Shown piece by piece: positions 24,602-32,695 of a stretch of DNA of 64,000 nucleotides. The notes beneath the pieces are model-generated. The model saw only the letters and a program-made list of their open reading frames with translations. It made no database searches and was not told the DNA's origin. Both the position numbers and the translations under genes were made by a program. The number at the start of each line of letters is the position of its first letter. The first letter of the stretch is position 1. Source of the stretch: JBFLVT01 sp036804525 (lineage in GTDB: Bacteria > Bacillota > Desulfotomaculia > Desulfotomaculales > JASEER01); assembly GCA_036804525.1 (NCBI GenBank), contig DAIRSE010000002.1:124001-188000 (forward strand). Direction: 5' to 3'.

Positions 24602-25207
24602 GTGCGTAAACTGCTCTTCATGGCCGCCCTGGTATGCCTGGCCGCCTTCCTGATGGGAGGAGCGACCCTGGCCTGGTTTACGAGCCAGGACACGAACGAG
24701 GGAAACGAGTTTATAGCCGGCACGGTCAAGATCACGGCCGAGCGCAATCTCGGCGACCCGATCCCCGGACCGATGTTCTACACCACGCGGGAGCAAGGGA
24801 ACTTCAGCGACCCGAGCTGGCCTGACCATGCCACCGGCCAGTGGTACCCGGGAAAGACAGAAACCCGCCAGCTTGTCGTCTACAACCAAGGCAGCCTGCA
24901 TGTCAAGCTGAACGGGCTCTCAGCTGAGGTTACCGGTATCGACGACCCGGCCCTGGCTCAGGCCTGGGCGGAGAAAATGAACGTCAAGGTCTTCGTCAGC
25001 AGCAGCCCGGGCAGCGTTCTCTTTGACGGGACCCTCGACCAGTTGCTGGAAGGCCAGTACCCGACCGCGGCCCAGCCTTTTCTCGGCGCCCAGAATGGCT
25101 CGAACCTGCACCTGTCTTTCGAGGTGGAGATGGACACCAGCGCCGGGAATGCCCTTCAGGGGCTTGAACCTGTTGTTTCCTTTTCGGTCTATGCCATCCA
25201 GGCCTAA
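24602..25207 (+). CDS. TasA/CalY-like matrix protein 3
   Basis: 201 residues, GTG 24602 with GGGGGAG upstream. Signal peptide with GGATLAWFTSQDTNEGNEFIAGTV. The beta-sandwich domain has the same layout (a WYPGKTETRQLVVYNQGSL segment in place of the PGD-x-V strand) plus an insert at about 50-75 rich in Pro and aromatic residues. Followed by a structured intercistronic region. Confidence 0.86.
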   Translation: MRKLLFMAALVCLAAFLMGGATLAWFTSQDTNEGNEFIAGTVKITAERNLGDPIPGPMFYTTREQGNFSDPSWPDHATGQWYPGKTETRQLVVYNQGSLHVKLNGLSAEVTGIDDPALAQAWAEKMNVKVFVSSSPGSVLFDGTLDQLLEGQYPTAAQPFLGAQNGSNLHLSFEVEMDTSAGNALQGLEPVVSFSVYAIQA

Positions 25208-25222
25208 AGCTTAGAATCCAGA

Positions 25223-25308
25223 GCATCCCGTACGGCGGTTATCAAGAACCGTCCCTGCATTGGCGACAGCCGTAGCCCCGACCGGGTTAAGCAAGCCGTA
25301 CGGGATGT
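25223..25308 (+). other. Structured intercistronic RNA element
   Basis: A 13-bp perfect stem (25224-25236 with 25295-25307) encloses 58 bases that contain a smaller hairpin (CGGTT/AACCG at 25236-25251) and a GGC/GCC pair. It lies between two matrix genes on one strand. There is no T run, so it is not a simple terminator. It could protect or process mRNA, or be an unknown regulatory RNA. I cannot match it to a known class. Confidence 0.55.
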
Positions 25309-25340
25309 ACTGTTGATCCTAGAACGAGAGGAATGAGAAG

Positions 25341-26333
25341 ATGCGTAAAAGCGTTTTACTGGTCATGGTCTGCGCCGTGCTGGTACTGGGCCTGGCCGCC
25401 GGGGGGACGCTGGCCTGGTTCACCGCCACGGCCAGCAACGACGACAACGTCTTCACCTCCGGCACCCTAATCATTGGAGCTTCCAACGCCGGAGCCAACA
25501 CCGGGACTATGAATTTTATGGGCGAGCCCGGCAAGAGCACGTCCTATACGGTCACCGTCAAGAACCTGGGCAGCCTGCCCTTCTGGTACAAGGTTTCTGC
25601 AGCCCTGGAAGGCGGAGACAGCGACCTTTACGACGCCCTGGTAGTGTCGATCGACGGCGGGCCGGAGATGCCCCTGCCTTCGCTGACCGACCACGTCCTC
25701 AACCTGAACCTGGCTTCCGGCGCACAGGAAGACAAGACCTTCACGATTAAGCTCCCGACCTCCGCCGGCAACAACCTGCAAGGTAAGAGCGCCACGATCA
25801 GCCTCACCTTCCACGCCGAGCAGGTAGCGACCACCCCATCCAACGCCGGGCTGATCAACGCCGGCTTTGAAGACGGAAACCTGAGCGGCTGGACGAAAGT
25901 CAGTGAAGCTGACAGCGTGGCGGTTGTCGGGGCCGACGGCTTCGCGTCACCGATGTGGGGCAGCTACATGGCCAGGCTGGGAGATGATAACGGCGGATCG
26001 TCGGGTGAGCAACCAGAAGGAGACAATGCGATCTCCCAGACCTTCACCGCGCTGGGGTCGAACCTGGTCTTCGCTTACAACATTTTTACCTATGACTATG
26101 ATCCTTACGATAACTTTACGTATACGGTTACGGCGATGGCCGGCTCCACCGTCATTGACAGCTTCTCTACTACGGCGTTCGGAGATGGTGAAGGCCTGGT
26201 ATCCACCGGCTGGCAGACGAAGAGCCTTGACCTCACCGGCTACGTAGGACAGGATATCACGCTCTACGTTACTGCCGGTGGGACTTTGGATAACGCCCTT
26301 CCCACATGGGCTTACCTGGACCTGCCTGAATAG
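25341..26333 (+). CDS. TasA-like protein with C-terminal carbohydrate-binding-like domain
   Basis: 330 residues, ATG 25341 after GAGAGGAATGAG. Signal peptide and TasA signature (GGTLAWFTATASNDDNVFTSGTL). The TasA-like sandwich covers about 25-160. From about 175 a second beta domain begins with NAGFEDGNLSGWTKVSEAD and ends with the typical GQDITLYVTAGGTLDN; this layout is found in extracellular CBM or DUF642-like modules that bind sugars or surfaces. The fusion could link fibres to a polysaccharide. Confidence 0.82.
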   Translation: MRKSVLLVMVCAVLVLGLAAGGTLAWFTATASNDDNVFTSGTLIIGASNAGANTGTMNFMGEPGKSTSYTVTVKNLGSLPFWYKVSAALEGGDSDLYDALVVSIDGGPEMPLPSLTDHVLNLNLASGAQEDKTFTIKLPTSAGNNLQGKSATISLTFHAEQVATTPSNAGLINAGFEDGNLSGWTKVSEADSVAVVGADGFASPMWGSYMARLGDDNGGSSGEQPEGDNAISQTFTALGSNLVFAYNIFTYDYDPYDNFTYTVTAMAGSTVIDSFSTTAFGDGEGLVSTGWQTKSLDLTGYVGQDITLYVTAGGTLDNALPTWAYLDLPE

Positions 26334-26471
26334 CAAGCTGAAGGATGGCGGGGGCCGGCGCCTGGTACAGCGGGGCCCCCGTCCATATTCCATGGCAGTC
26401 CGTATTGTTCGCCCGTCCGCACCTAACCTTCCAAGCTCAAGGTCCACGCGAAACACGGAGGTGTCCCGACG

Positions 26472-27272
26472 ATGGCAAGGCTGGCAGCAAGCCGATCGAC
26501 AAAACAGGACAAAGCGCTGTACAGGTGGGGGACGGTACTGTGCTTGGCCCTTCTTTTCCTGCTGCTACTGCCGAACGCGGCGGCCCGGGGCGCGACCGGC
26601 ATCACCGCGACCCTTAATGACCAAGGAATCCGCCTCGACCCCGAGGGCGCCCCGTTATTCGTAGCCACCAACCTGGCCCCGGGAAAATCGGTCGAGCGGC
26701 TTCTGGCCATCCGCAACGCCGGCAGCAGCCCTTATAGCTGCTCCATTGAGACGGTCGCCCTCGACGGAACCTCCCTCCTCCAGGCCTTAACCATCGACGT
26801 CCGCAACACCTCCGGGACGGCCAGCCTGTACCAGGGGCCCTTAACGGGCAGCGAGATACCCCTTGGGGATATCGCCCCCAGAGAGGAAAGAGTTTTAAGT
26901 CTGACCGTCAGCCTACCGGAAAATGCCGGGAACACCTTTCAGGGGCAAGAAGCTCACGCCAATTTCGTGTTTATCAGCCGCGGCACCGGCGGCGGCCCCG
27001 GCGAACACGGCGGCGACAAAGGACGTGATGAGGGGAATGCACCTTTGACCCCGCCGGGAGAACAACCGTCTGCCACATCCAACGAGCCGCTGATTGTTCA
27101 GCCTGAAACACCGGCGGCCGGTGGACCGCCCCAAGCAGAGCAGGTAACGGCCACTTTCGGCGGAGGCATGCCGGATACCGGCGACTACTACCTACCATAC
27201 CTGATGGCCGGTGCTGTTTTGATGCTGGGCGCTCTGCTGTGGGCCCGTCGTAGTATCGGGGTCAAGCCTTAG
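26472..27272 (+). CDS. Secreted TasA-like protein with LPxTG-like wall anchor
   Basis: 266 residues, ATG 26472, with an upstream GGAGGTG. Signal peptide about 20-40, then a beta-sandwich with NLAPGKSVERLLAIRNAGSS matching the PGD-x-V strand of the neighbours. A Gly/Pro/Glu-rich linker (about 170-225) leads to MPDTGDYYLPYLMAGAVL and then ARRS: a sortase signal of the form LPxTG-hydrophobic-basic with Met in first place. It probably anchors the fibres to the wall, a job done by TapA in Bacillus. No sortase gene is in the window. Confidence 0.82.
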   Translation: MARLAASRSTKQDKALYRWGTVLCLALLFLLLLPNAAARGATGITATLNDQGIRLDPEGAPLFVATNLAPGKSVERLLAIRNAGSSPYSCSIETVALDGTSLLQALTIDVRNTSGTASLYQGPLTGSEIPLGDIAPREERVLSLTVSLPENAGNTFQGQEAHANFVFISRGTGGGPGEHGGDKGRDEGNAPLTPPGEQPSATSNEPLIVQPETPAAGGPPQAEQVTATFGGGMPDTGDYYLPYLMAGAVLMLGALLWARRSIGVKP

Positions 27273-27338
27273 GAGTTCAAAAACTTCTCTTAAGGTTATA
27301 TCTCCGGGTTCTAACAAAATAACGCAGGTATCAGTAGC

Positions 27339-27378
27339 TAAAGAAGTCCTCTGTACTTCAGGGGATTTCTTATTCTTT
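27339..27378 (+). terminator. Terminator of the matrix cluster
   Basis: AAAGAAGTCCTC pairs with GGGGATTTCTT across a short loop, with two G-T pairs, followed by ATTCTTTG. It lies about 70 bases behind the anchor gene. Confidence 0.65.
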
Positions 27379-27494
27379 GATGGGGGTCAGACCTATCGAT
27401 TGTTACCGATTTGCCATATATTGGATACTGCGCAGTTGGACACTCAGGTGTCAAGTTTCTGTTTTTGCCCCTACACAAAATCATCCCTGGCAAA

Positions 27495-27500
27495 TATAAT
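27495..27500 (+). promoter_or_regulatory. -10 element of arsR-arsM
   Basis: A perfect TATAAT 41 bases before the ArsR start, in an AT-rich stretch with an imperfect inverted repeat (ATAAT...ATTAT, about 27496-27516) that could be the ArsR operator. No clear -35 was found. Confidence 0.45.
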
Positions 27501-27540
27501 ATAAGCAATTTATTATGCCTTTATGAAAGGAGGATGAAAT

Positions 27541-27921
27541 TTGCGGGAACTGGCCGAAAGGTTCAGAGCACTTGGCGAACCTACACGCCTGAAGATACTC
27601 CGGCTTCTCCACGAGCGGGAGCTGTGCGTATGTGAAATCGCTGAAGCGCTGCAGATGAGCCAGCCGCGTGTTTCCCAGCATTTAAAGGTGCTACGCCTAG
27701 CCGGGCTTGTCGATGAGCGGAAGGTCAGGGTATGGAGCTACTACGCTCTTGTTCCTGGAGCCCTCGACAGACTGTTCGGCGAGTTCAGGGAGATTATGCA
27801 GCGTAAGATGGCCCTGATCCCTGAACTGGCGGAAGAGGCGGACAGACTGTCTGATATTGAAAACTCGCCGGCCATCGTCCAATGCAAAACCCGCCAGGAT
27901 GGGTCTGTTAAAAAAACTTAG
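27541..27921 (+). CDS. arsR: ArsR-family metalloid repressor
   Basis: 126 residues, TTG 27541 after AAAGGAGGATG. Winged helix with ERELCVCEIAEAL (the Cys-x-Cys pair of the arsenic site in helix alpha-3) and MSQPRVSQHLKVLRLAGLV as recognition helix. A further Cys is near the C-terminus. It is followed 55 bases later by the arsenite methyltransferase, so it most likely represses that unit until As(III) binds. Confidence 0.93.
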   Translation: MRELAERFRALGEPTRLKILRLLHERELCVCEIAEALQMSQPRVSQHLKVLRLAGLVDERKVRVWSYYALVPGALDRLFGEFREIMQRKMALIPELAEEADRLSDIENSPAIVQCKTRQDGSVKKT

Positions 27922-27976
27922 GCTGTATGCCGGGGGACACAAATAATACTTACTGAATAAAGGTGGATTAAGACCT

Positions 27977-28810
27977 ATGGCCAAGACCAATATTACGGAG
28001 ATTGTACGTGAGCGTTACGCGAAGGCTGCTGAACAAGCCGCTCAAGGTGTAGCAACCGGCTGTAGCTCCGGCTGCTGTGGGAGCCCACAAGAAAAACTTT
28101 TCGGCATCGGCCTTTACAACAGCACTGAAGTGCAGAAACTCCCCACCCTGGCTGCTGCGGCATCCCTAGGCTGCGGCAACCCCACAGCCCTCGCCGGGTT
28201 GAAGCCGGGAGAAATTGTCCTCGACCTGGGGAGCGGCGGCGGGATCGACTGCTTCCTGGCTGCCGAAAAGGTCGGCCCGACAGGATATGTTTATGGTCTT
28301 GATATGACGGAGGAGATGCTGGCGCTGGCTCATAGAAACCTGGCCCAGACCGCTCTCCAAAACGTCTCTTTTATCAAGGGGAAACTGGACGACATCCCCC
28401 TGCCCGACGAGTCGGTTGACGTCGTCATCTCCAACTGCGTGATCAACCTGGTCCCGGACAAAGACAAAGTGCTGCGGGAAGTCTTCCGCGTACTCCGCCC
28501 CGGCGGGCGCATCGCCATTGCCGATGTCGTTCTCAGCCGTCCGCTGCCTGACGAGATCCGCAACGACCAGGCCGCCTGGACAGGGTGAATTGCCGGCGCA
28601 CTCCTGGATGCGGAGTACAAGACCAAACTCGAGAACGCCGGTTTTACGGACATCAACTTAAAAACCCTGCACACGTACGATCTGGCTTCGGAAGCCGCCC
28701 GCTCGGTGGTGCCTCAAGTGTCGGAGGAAATCAGGGCTGCATACCGTAATGCCGTCACCAGCGCCTTCGTGCAGGCGCGAAAACCCCAACACCCATCCGA
28801 AACGAGGTGA
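27977..28810 (+). CDS. arsM: Arsenite methyltransferase, probable selenoprotein (UGA read as Sec)
   Basis: If the in-frame TGA at 28586-28588 is read as selenocysteine, the protein has 277 residues, the normal ArsM length. SAM motif I is VLDLGSGGGIDCF (81-93). The conserved cysteines are Cys 66 in SLGCGNP and Cys 154 in SNCVINL. The third site, Cys in the W-x-G-C-I-A-G-A-L context of relatives, is Sec 204 here (AAWTG, then UGA, then IAGALLDAEY). The frame goes on for 74 codons with plain family sequence (YKTKLENAGFTDINLKTL). A SECIS-like hairpin follows the UGA. It methylates As(III) with SAM. If UGA stops, a 203-residue protein without the third arsenic ligand results. The N-terminus has the family Cys cluster (GCSSGCCGS). 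Confidence 0.85.
28600..28616 (+). promoter_or_regulatory. Candidate bacterial SECIS element
   Basis: ACTCC (28600-28604) pairs with GGAGT (28612-28616) around the 7-base loop TGGATGC. The loop starts 16 bases after the UGA and has G as its second base. This fits the loose bacterial SECIS rule (a hairpin with its loop 16-37 bases downstream and a G in the first two loop positions). Confidence 0.65.
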
Positions 28811-28815
28811 AACGG

Positions 28816-29538
28816 GTGAGGATCGCCATCCTGGCCGACATTCACAGTAACCTTTACGCCCTGCAGGCCGTACTGGCCGATGCCGAAAACCGTGGAGTAG
28901 ACAGCATTGTCTGCGCAGGCGACCTGGTGGGATACGGTCCCCATCCCAGCGAAGTTATCAGCCTTCTGAGCGAAAAAGAGATTCCGGCAGTGATGGGCAA
29001 TTACGACGATGCTATCGGCTACGAGCGTTTCATCTGCGGATGCGACTACAAGAACCCGGCCGACCTTAAGCTGGCTGAGCGCTCGATCGAGTTTACCCTG
29101 AAAGCCACCACCGGTGAGGACAAAGCCTACCTGCGCTCCCTGCCCGCCGAGATCCGGCTGAGCAGTGACGGCAAGGATATCGTGATCGTCCACGGAAGCC
29201 CGTTGCGCCTTAACGAGTACCTGCATGTGGATACGCCTGCCGAGACCCTGAACCAGATGCTCGACGAAGCCCGAGCCGACGTTCTGGTCTGCGGGCATAC
29301 CCATATCCCCTACCACCGTAAGCTGGGCAAACGACACGTGGTTAACGCCGGGAGCGTCGGCAAGCCGAAACACGGCAACCCCAATGCCCTTTACTGCATT
29401 CTCGAGCTGTACAACAGCCAGGTTGCGGCCTTATTTGTGGAGGTCCCCTACGACGTCGACCGCACGGCCCGCCTTATCGAGGAAAACGAGATCCTGCCCA
29501 ATGAGTTCGCCGCCAAATTGCGGCTGGGCATGCCGTAG
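28816..29538 (+). CDS. Metallophosphoesterase (YfcE/DR1281-like)
   Basis: 240 residues. The start is GTG 28816, 5 bases after GAGGTGA; the gene follows arsM directly. Calcineurin-like metal motifs are all present: ADIHSN (D-x-H), CAGDLVGYGPHP (G-D-x-x), GNYDD (G-N-x-D), VHGSP and CGHTHIPY (G-H-T-H). Family members are phosphodiesterases. Because the gap to arsM is only 5 bases, it is in the arsenic transcript. The natural substrate cannot be told. Confidence 0.9.
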   Translation: MRIAILADIHSNLYALQAVLADAENRGVDSIVCAGDLVGYGPHPSEVISLLSEKEIPAVMGNYDDAIGYERFICGCDYKNPADLKLAERSIEFTLKATTGEDKAYLRSLPAEIRLSSDGKDIVIVHGSPLRLNEYLHVDTPAETLNQMLDEARADVLVCGHTHIPYHRKLGKRHVVNAGSVGKPKHGNPNALYCILELYNSQVAALFVEVPYDVDRTARLIEENEILPNEFAAKLRLGMP

Positions 29539-29621
29539 GCGGCAGTTGGCGATTGGTGGGAACGGTGATACCATTATCTCAAGGGCACTTGTCCGGATCA
29601 AGGGAGAGGAGCGGTGCGGAA

Positions 29622-30341
29622 GTGACGGAATACATCATTCACCCCCTGGTCGTCGGCGCCAACGAGACCGACCAGGGCATCATGACCTACCTGAAGGGTT
29701 ACGGCAAGCGCATCTGGATCCCCATCTACGTCTTCTACCTGGAGGGCGGCGGCAAAAAGATCCTGGTCGATACCGGGCTGGAGCAGTTCATGGTCCCCCC
29801 GGAGGTCGGGGAGAAATACGGGCTGGACATCCTCGACTTCGAGTCGGCGCTGGCCAAGGTCAACCTCAAACCGGAGGATATCGATATCATCATCCATACC
29901 CACCTGCACAACGATCACTGCGAAAACGACTATAAATGCACCAACGCCAAAGTCTACGTCCAGCAAAAGGAGTATGATTTCTTCTTAAACCCACATCCCA
30001 TCGACCATCGCTACTACCCGGATGTTTTGGACGGCGTGGATATCGTGACGGTGGACGGGGATGCGGAGATCGTCGACGGCGTGAGCGTCATGCTGACTCC
30101 GGGCCATACCCCCGGCGGACAGTCGGTCGTAGTCAACACGCCGGCAGGCAAGGCGATCATCACCGGTTTCTGCTGCAACCGCGAGAATTTCCCTGCCACG
30201 GGTCCTGTTGTAACGCCGGGAGTGCACATCAATGCTATTGAAGCCTATGAAAGCGCCCGGCGCGTAAAGGAAGCCGCCCCCGACATCCTTATCCCGCTAC
30301 ACGACCCGGAAGTCGGCCGGAAGGTGTGGGGAATGAAGTAG
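29622..30341 (+). CDS. Metallo-beta-lactamase fold hydrolase (lactonase-like)
   Basis: 239 residues from GTG 29622 (GGAGAGGAGCGG upstream). Motif HTHLHNDHC at about 89-97 (H-x-H-x-D-H), TPGHTPGGQSV with the next His, and a C-terminal LIPLHDPEV His. Length and motifs resemble the N-acyl homoserine lactonase AttM/AiiA group, but members also hydrolyse other esters and lactones. No quorum-sensing genes are nearby. Upstream is the phosphoesterase gene (84 bases). Confidence 0.85.
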   Translation: MTEYIIHPLVVGANETDQGIMTYLKGYGKRIWIPIYVFYLEGGGKKILVDTGLEQFMVPPEVGEKYGLDILDFESALAKVNLKPEDIDIIIHTHLHNDHCENDYKCTNAKVYVQQKEYDFFLNPHPIDHRYYPDVLDGVDIVTVDGDAEIVDGVSVMLTPGHTPGGQSVVVNTPAGKAIITGFCCNRENFPATGPVVTPGVHINAIEAYESARRVKEAAPDILIPLHDPEVGRKVWGMK

Positions 30342-30444
30342 ATGAGGGCGGCTGACACCTTCCCTGATTTGCACGAACCTAGAAATAAAGTCATAATGGT
30401 TATGGAAGTGTTTGATTCCAAGGCCGGCTCGGAGGTGACCACCA

Positions 30445-30921
30445 GTGTCTTATCTGCGTGAAGCCGATTTGCCCGGGCTGGGCAAGAAGTTCAGTCTCCG
30501 CACCTATAGCAAGGAGAGACTGAGTATCGTCGTGCATCACGACGGCAAGCGCGAAATTTATATCATGGATAAAGACGACGAACCGATCGCCAGCGTGGTG
30601 CTGCAGGACGACGAAGCCCGGCAGGTGGGAGCGATTCTTTCCGGAGCAATCTTCCGTCCCAAAGCCGTGGAGGACCTGGAAGTAGCCATCGAAGGGCTAC
30701 GCATCGAATGGTTCAAGATCGAGGAAGGCTCTCCCGTCATCGGCAAAACCATCGCCGAACTGGCCATCCGTCAGCGTACGGGGGTTTCGGTGATAGCCAT
30801 TATCCGCGGTGAAAACAGTATTGCCAATCCCGGTCCGGACTGCCGGTTCGAGCTTGGCGACACCGCAGTGGTCTTGGGCAAGAGATTTGGAGAATTCCGG
30901 AAACTCCTGCAGGGCTCTTAA
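30445..30921 (+). CDS. khtT: K+/H+ antiporter regulatory subunit KhtT-like
   Basis: 158 residues. An N-terminal domain of about 75 residues (LPGLGKKFSLRTYSKERL) and a C-terminal RCK_C/TrkA-C domain (about 85-157; ends GDTAVVLGKRFGEFRKLL). This two-part layout and the ATP-free regulatory role are those of Bacillus KhtT (YhaT). The antiporter gene follows 105 bases later, so they form a KhtTU pair. The gap between them has degenerate repeat words (30976-31006). Confidence 0.85.
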   Translation: MSYLREADLPGLGKKFSLRTYSKERLSIVVHHDGKREIYIMDKDDEPIASVVLQDDEARQVGAILSGAIFRPKAVEDLEVAIEGLRIEWFKIEEGSPVIGKTIAELAIRQRTGVSVIAIIRGENSIANPGPDCRFELGDTAVVLGKRFGEFRKLLQGS

Positions 30922-31026
30922 AACTTATCCCGAGCTAAGAGAATTCGGAGAGAAATTCAAAGGAATTTCATCGAGTCGGACTTCCGACCTCCGGCCTCTG
31001 ACTTCTTTATTGGGAGCTGGTAGCTA

Positions 31027-32676
31027 TTGACCGAACACAGCCTTATTCTTGAGCTCGGACTCGTCTTTTTCTTCGGGTTTCTCGGCGCTTACCTGGCCCA
31101 CAAGATCGGTCAATCCGTTATTGTGGGCTATATCGTTTTGGGCACCGTCATCGGGCCCAACGTCCTCGGCCTGGTTAAGGAAGTCGATCTGATCCATACC
31201 CTGGCCGAACTCGGCGTTGTCTTCTTAATGTTCTTCCTCGGTCTGGAGTTCTCAGTCTCACGGTTCTCCCAAATCAAAAACTCGGCGCTGATCGTAGGCT
31301 CCACAAAAATCCTCGCCCAGATGGGTGCAGGGCTCCTTATCGGACTCATGCTGGGTTGGAGCAATATCGACCGCTTGTTCCTGGCAGCCATCGTCGCCAT
31401 CAGCTCGAGCGGCGTCACCGCCAAGCTCCTCTTCGACCTGAAGAGGACGGCTACACGCGATGCTGAAGTCCTGATGGGCGTCATGGTCTTCGAGGACTTC
31501 GTGGCGATCATCACCCTTGGTATCCTTACAGGCATCGCCGTTACTGGAATGGTGCAGGTCGGCGCGGCCGGCGTAGTCGCTACGAAGGCGATCCTGTTCT
31601 ACGCCGCCTTCATCATTGTTGTCGCCAAGGCGTTCCCGTACATCGCGGGGTGGCTGGAGCAGCTGGACTCAGACGAACTGTTCGTCGCCGTCATCGCCGG
31701 GGGGGTGCTCCTGGCCGCAGCCGGTGCCGTTGAACTTGGTCTTCCTTCAGCCGCCGGCGCCTTTGTGCTTGGCATGATCATCAACAACAAAGAACTGGAG
31801 GAGCGCATCCACCGCAAGATAGCCCCTTTTAAGGATGGTTTCCTGGTCGTTTTCTTCCTGGCCTTCGGAATGCTGATCGACCCGCAGCTTATTCCCAAGG
31901 TGGCCTGGCTGCTTGCCATCGTCCTTGCCGTATCTATCCTTATCGAACTGACGGTGAGCACCTCGGTGGCTTTCCTCGGAGGGCTTCCCCCGCTTGCCGC
32001 CGTAGCCGTGGGAACGGGACTGGTTTCGCGCGGCGAGTACGCGATGATTTACGCCACCCTGGGCAACCAGACCGGGGCGATTTCCCCGGAACTTTACCAG
32101 TTAACGGGGGTATACGTCTTTGCCATGACGCTGGCAGCGCCTCTGCTGATGCGTAACACCAAGAAGATCAAGAAACTGTACTCTTTCTTCATCCCCAACC
32201 CTTTAAAGTGCGGGCTGCACGTCTTTTCGCGTTCCATGGCGCCCTTGATGTTTCCGGACTATTACAACATCAAGGTCTACCCTAAGCGGTGGCTTTTTGC
32301 GGCAGCCTTTGTCGGATACTTGCTTGTCGTGATCCGGGCCTTCGGCATCACCGACCTGAAAGCGCTGGTCCCGTTAACCGCAACGGGCTTCATCCTGGTA
32401 TGGGCGATGAGAAGCATGCTTCAACAAGGATTCCTCTTCGTCAATCAGGAAACGGCAGAGCATCTGGAAGGCCTCCCTTGCAGCCCTGTCGTCGCCTGTG
32501 ATTTCACCTTAAAAACGTTGACCGTGCTCTTCAGCACGGCCCTTCTGATCTCCGTCTTCTGGGGTTTTAACATTCTCTTTAGCGTTGTCACCCTGCTGCT
32601 CTTCGTGGGCTTTTTGCTCGCGGAAAGCCTGCGCCTGAACCGCAAGCAAGGCCCGCCGGCCGATGTCAGCTCTTAG
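31027..32676 (+). CDS. khtU: CPA2 cation:proton antiporter, KhtU-like
   Basis: 549 residues, about 12 membrane segments in residues 1-380 with the CPA2 motifs LFFLGLEFS, ISSSGVTAKLL and AAGAFVLGMI. It lacks the C-terminal TrkA-N domain of KefB/KefC; instead residues 380-540 carry more membrane helices. The regulatory RCK part is on the separate protein before it. Probable potassium efflux in exchange for protons. Start TTG 31027. The extended C-terminal membrane part is longer than in Bacillus KhtU. Confidence 0.88.
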   Translation: MTEHSLILELGLVFFFGFLGAYLAHKIGQSVIVGYIVLGTVIGPNVLGLVKEVDLIHTLAELGVVFLMFFLGLEFSVSRFSQIKNSALIVGSTKILAQMGAGLLIGLMLGWSNIDRLFLAAIVAISSSGVTAKLLFDLKRTATRDAEVLMGVMVFEDFVAIITLGILTGIAVTGMVQVGAAGVVATKAILFYAAFIIVVAKAFPYIAGWLEQLDSDELFVAVIAGGVLLAAAGAVELGLPSAAGAFVLGMIINNKELEERIHRKIAPFKDGFLVVFFLAFGMLIDPQLIPKVAWLLAIVLAVSILIELTVSTSVAFLGGLPPLAAVAVGTGLVSRGEYAMIYATLGNQTGAISPELYQLTGVYVFAMTLAAPLLMRNTKKIKKLYSFFIPNPLKCGLHVFSRSMAPLMFPDYYNIKVYPKRWLFAAAFVGYLLVVIRAFGITDLKALVPLTATGFILVWAMRSMLQQGFLFVNQETAEHLEGLPCSPVVACDFTLKTLTVLFSTALLISVFWGFNILFSVVTLLLFVGFLLAESLRLNRKQGPPADVSS

Positions 32677-32695
32677 ATGTCGGGTGTCTGGCAAA

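Noticed and set aside
25223..25308. Considered as a tRNA-like structure
   Set aside because: The outer stem is 13 bp and no D or T arm or anticodon loop can be fitted.
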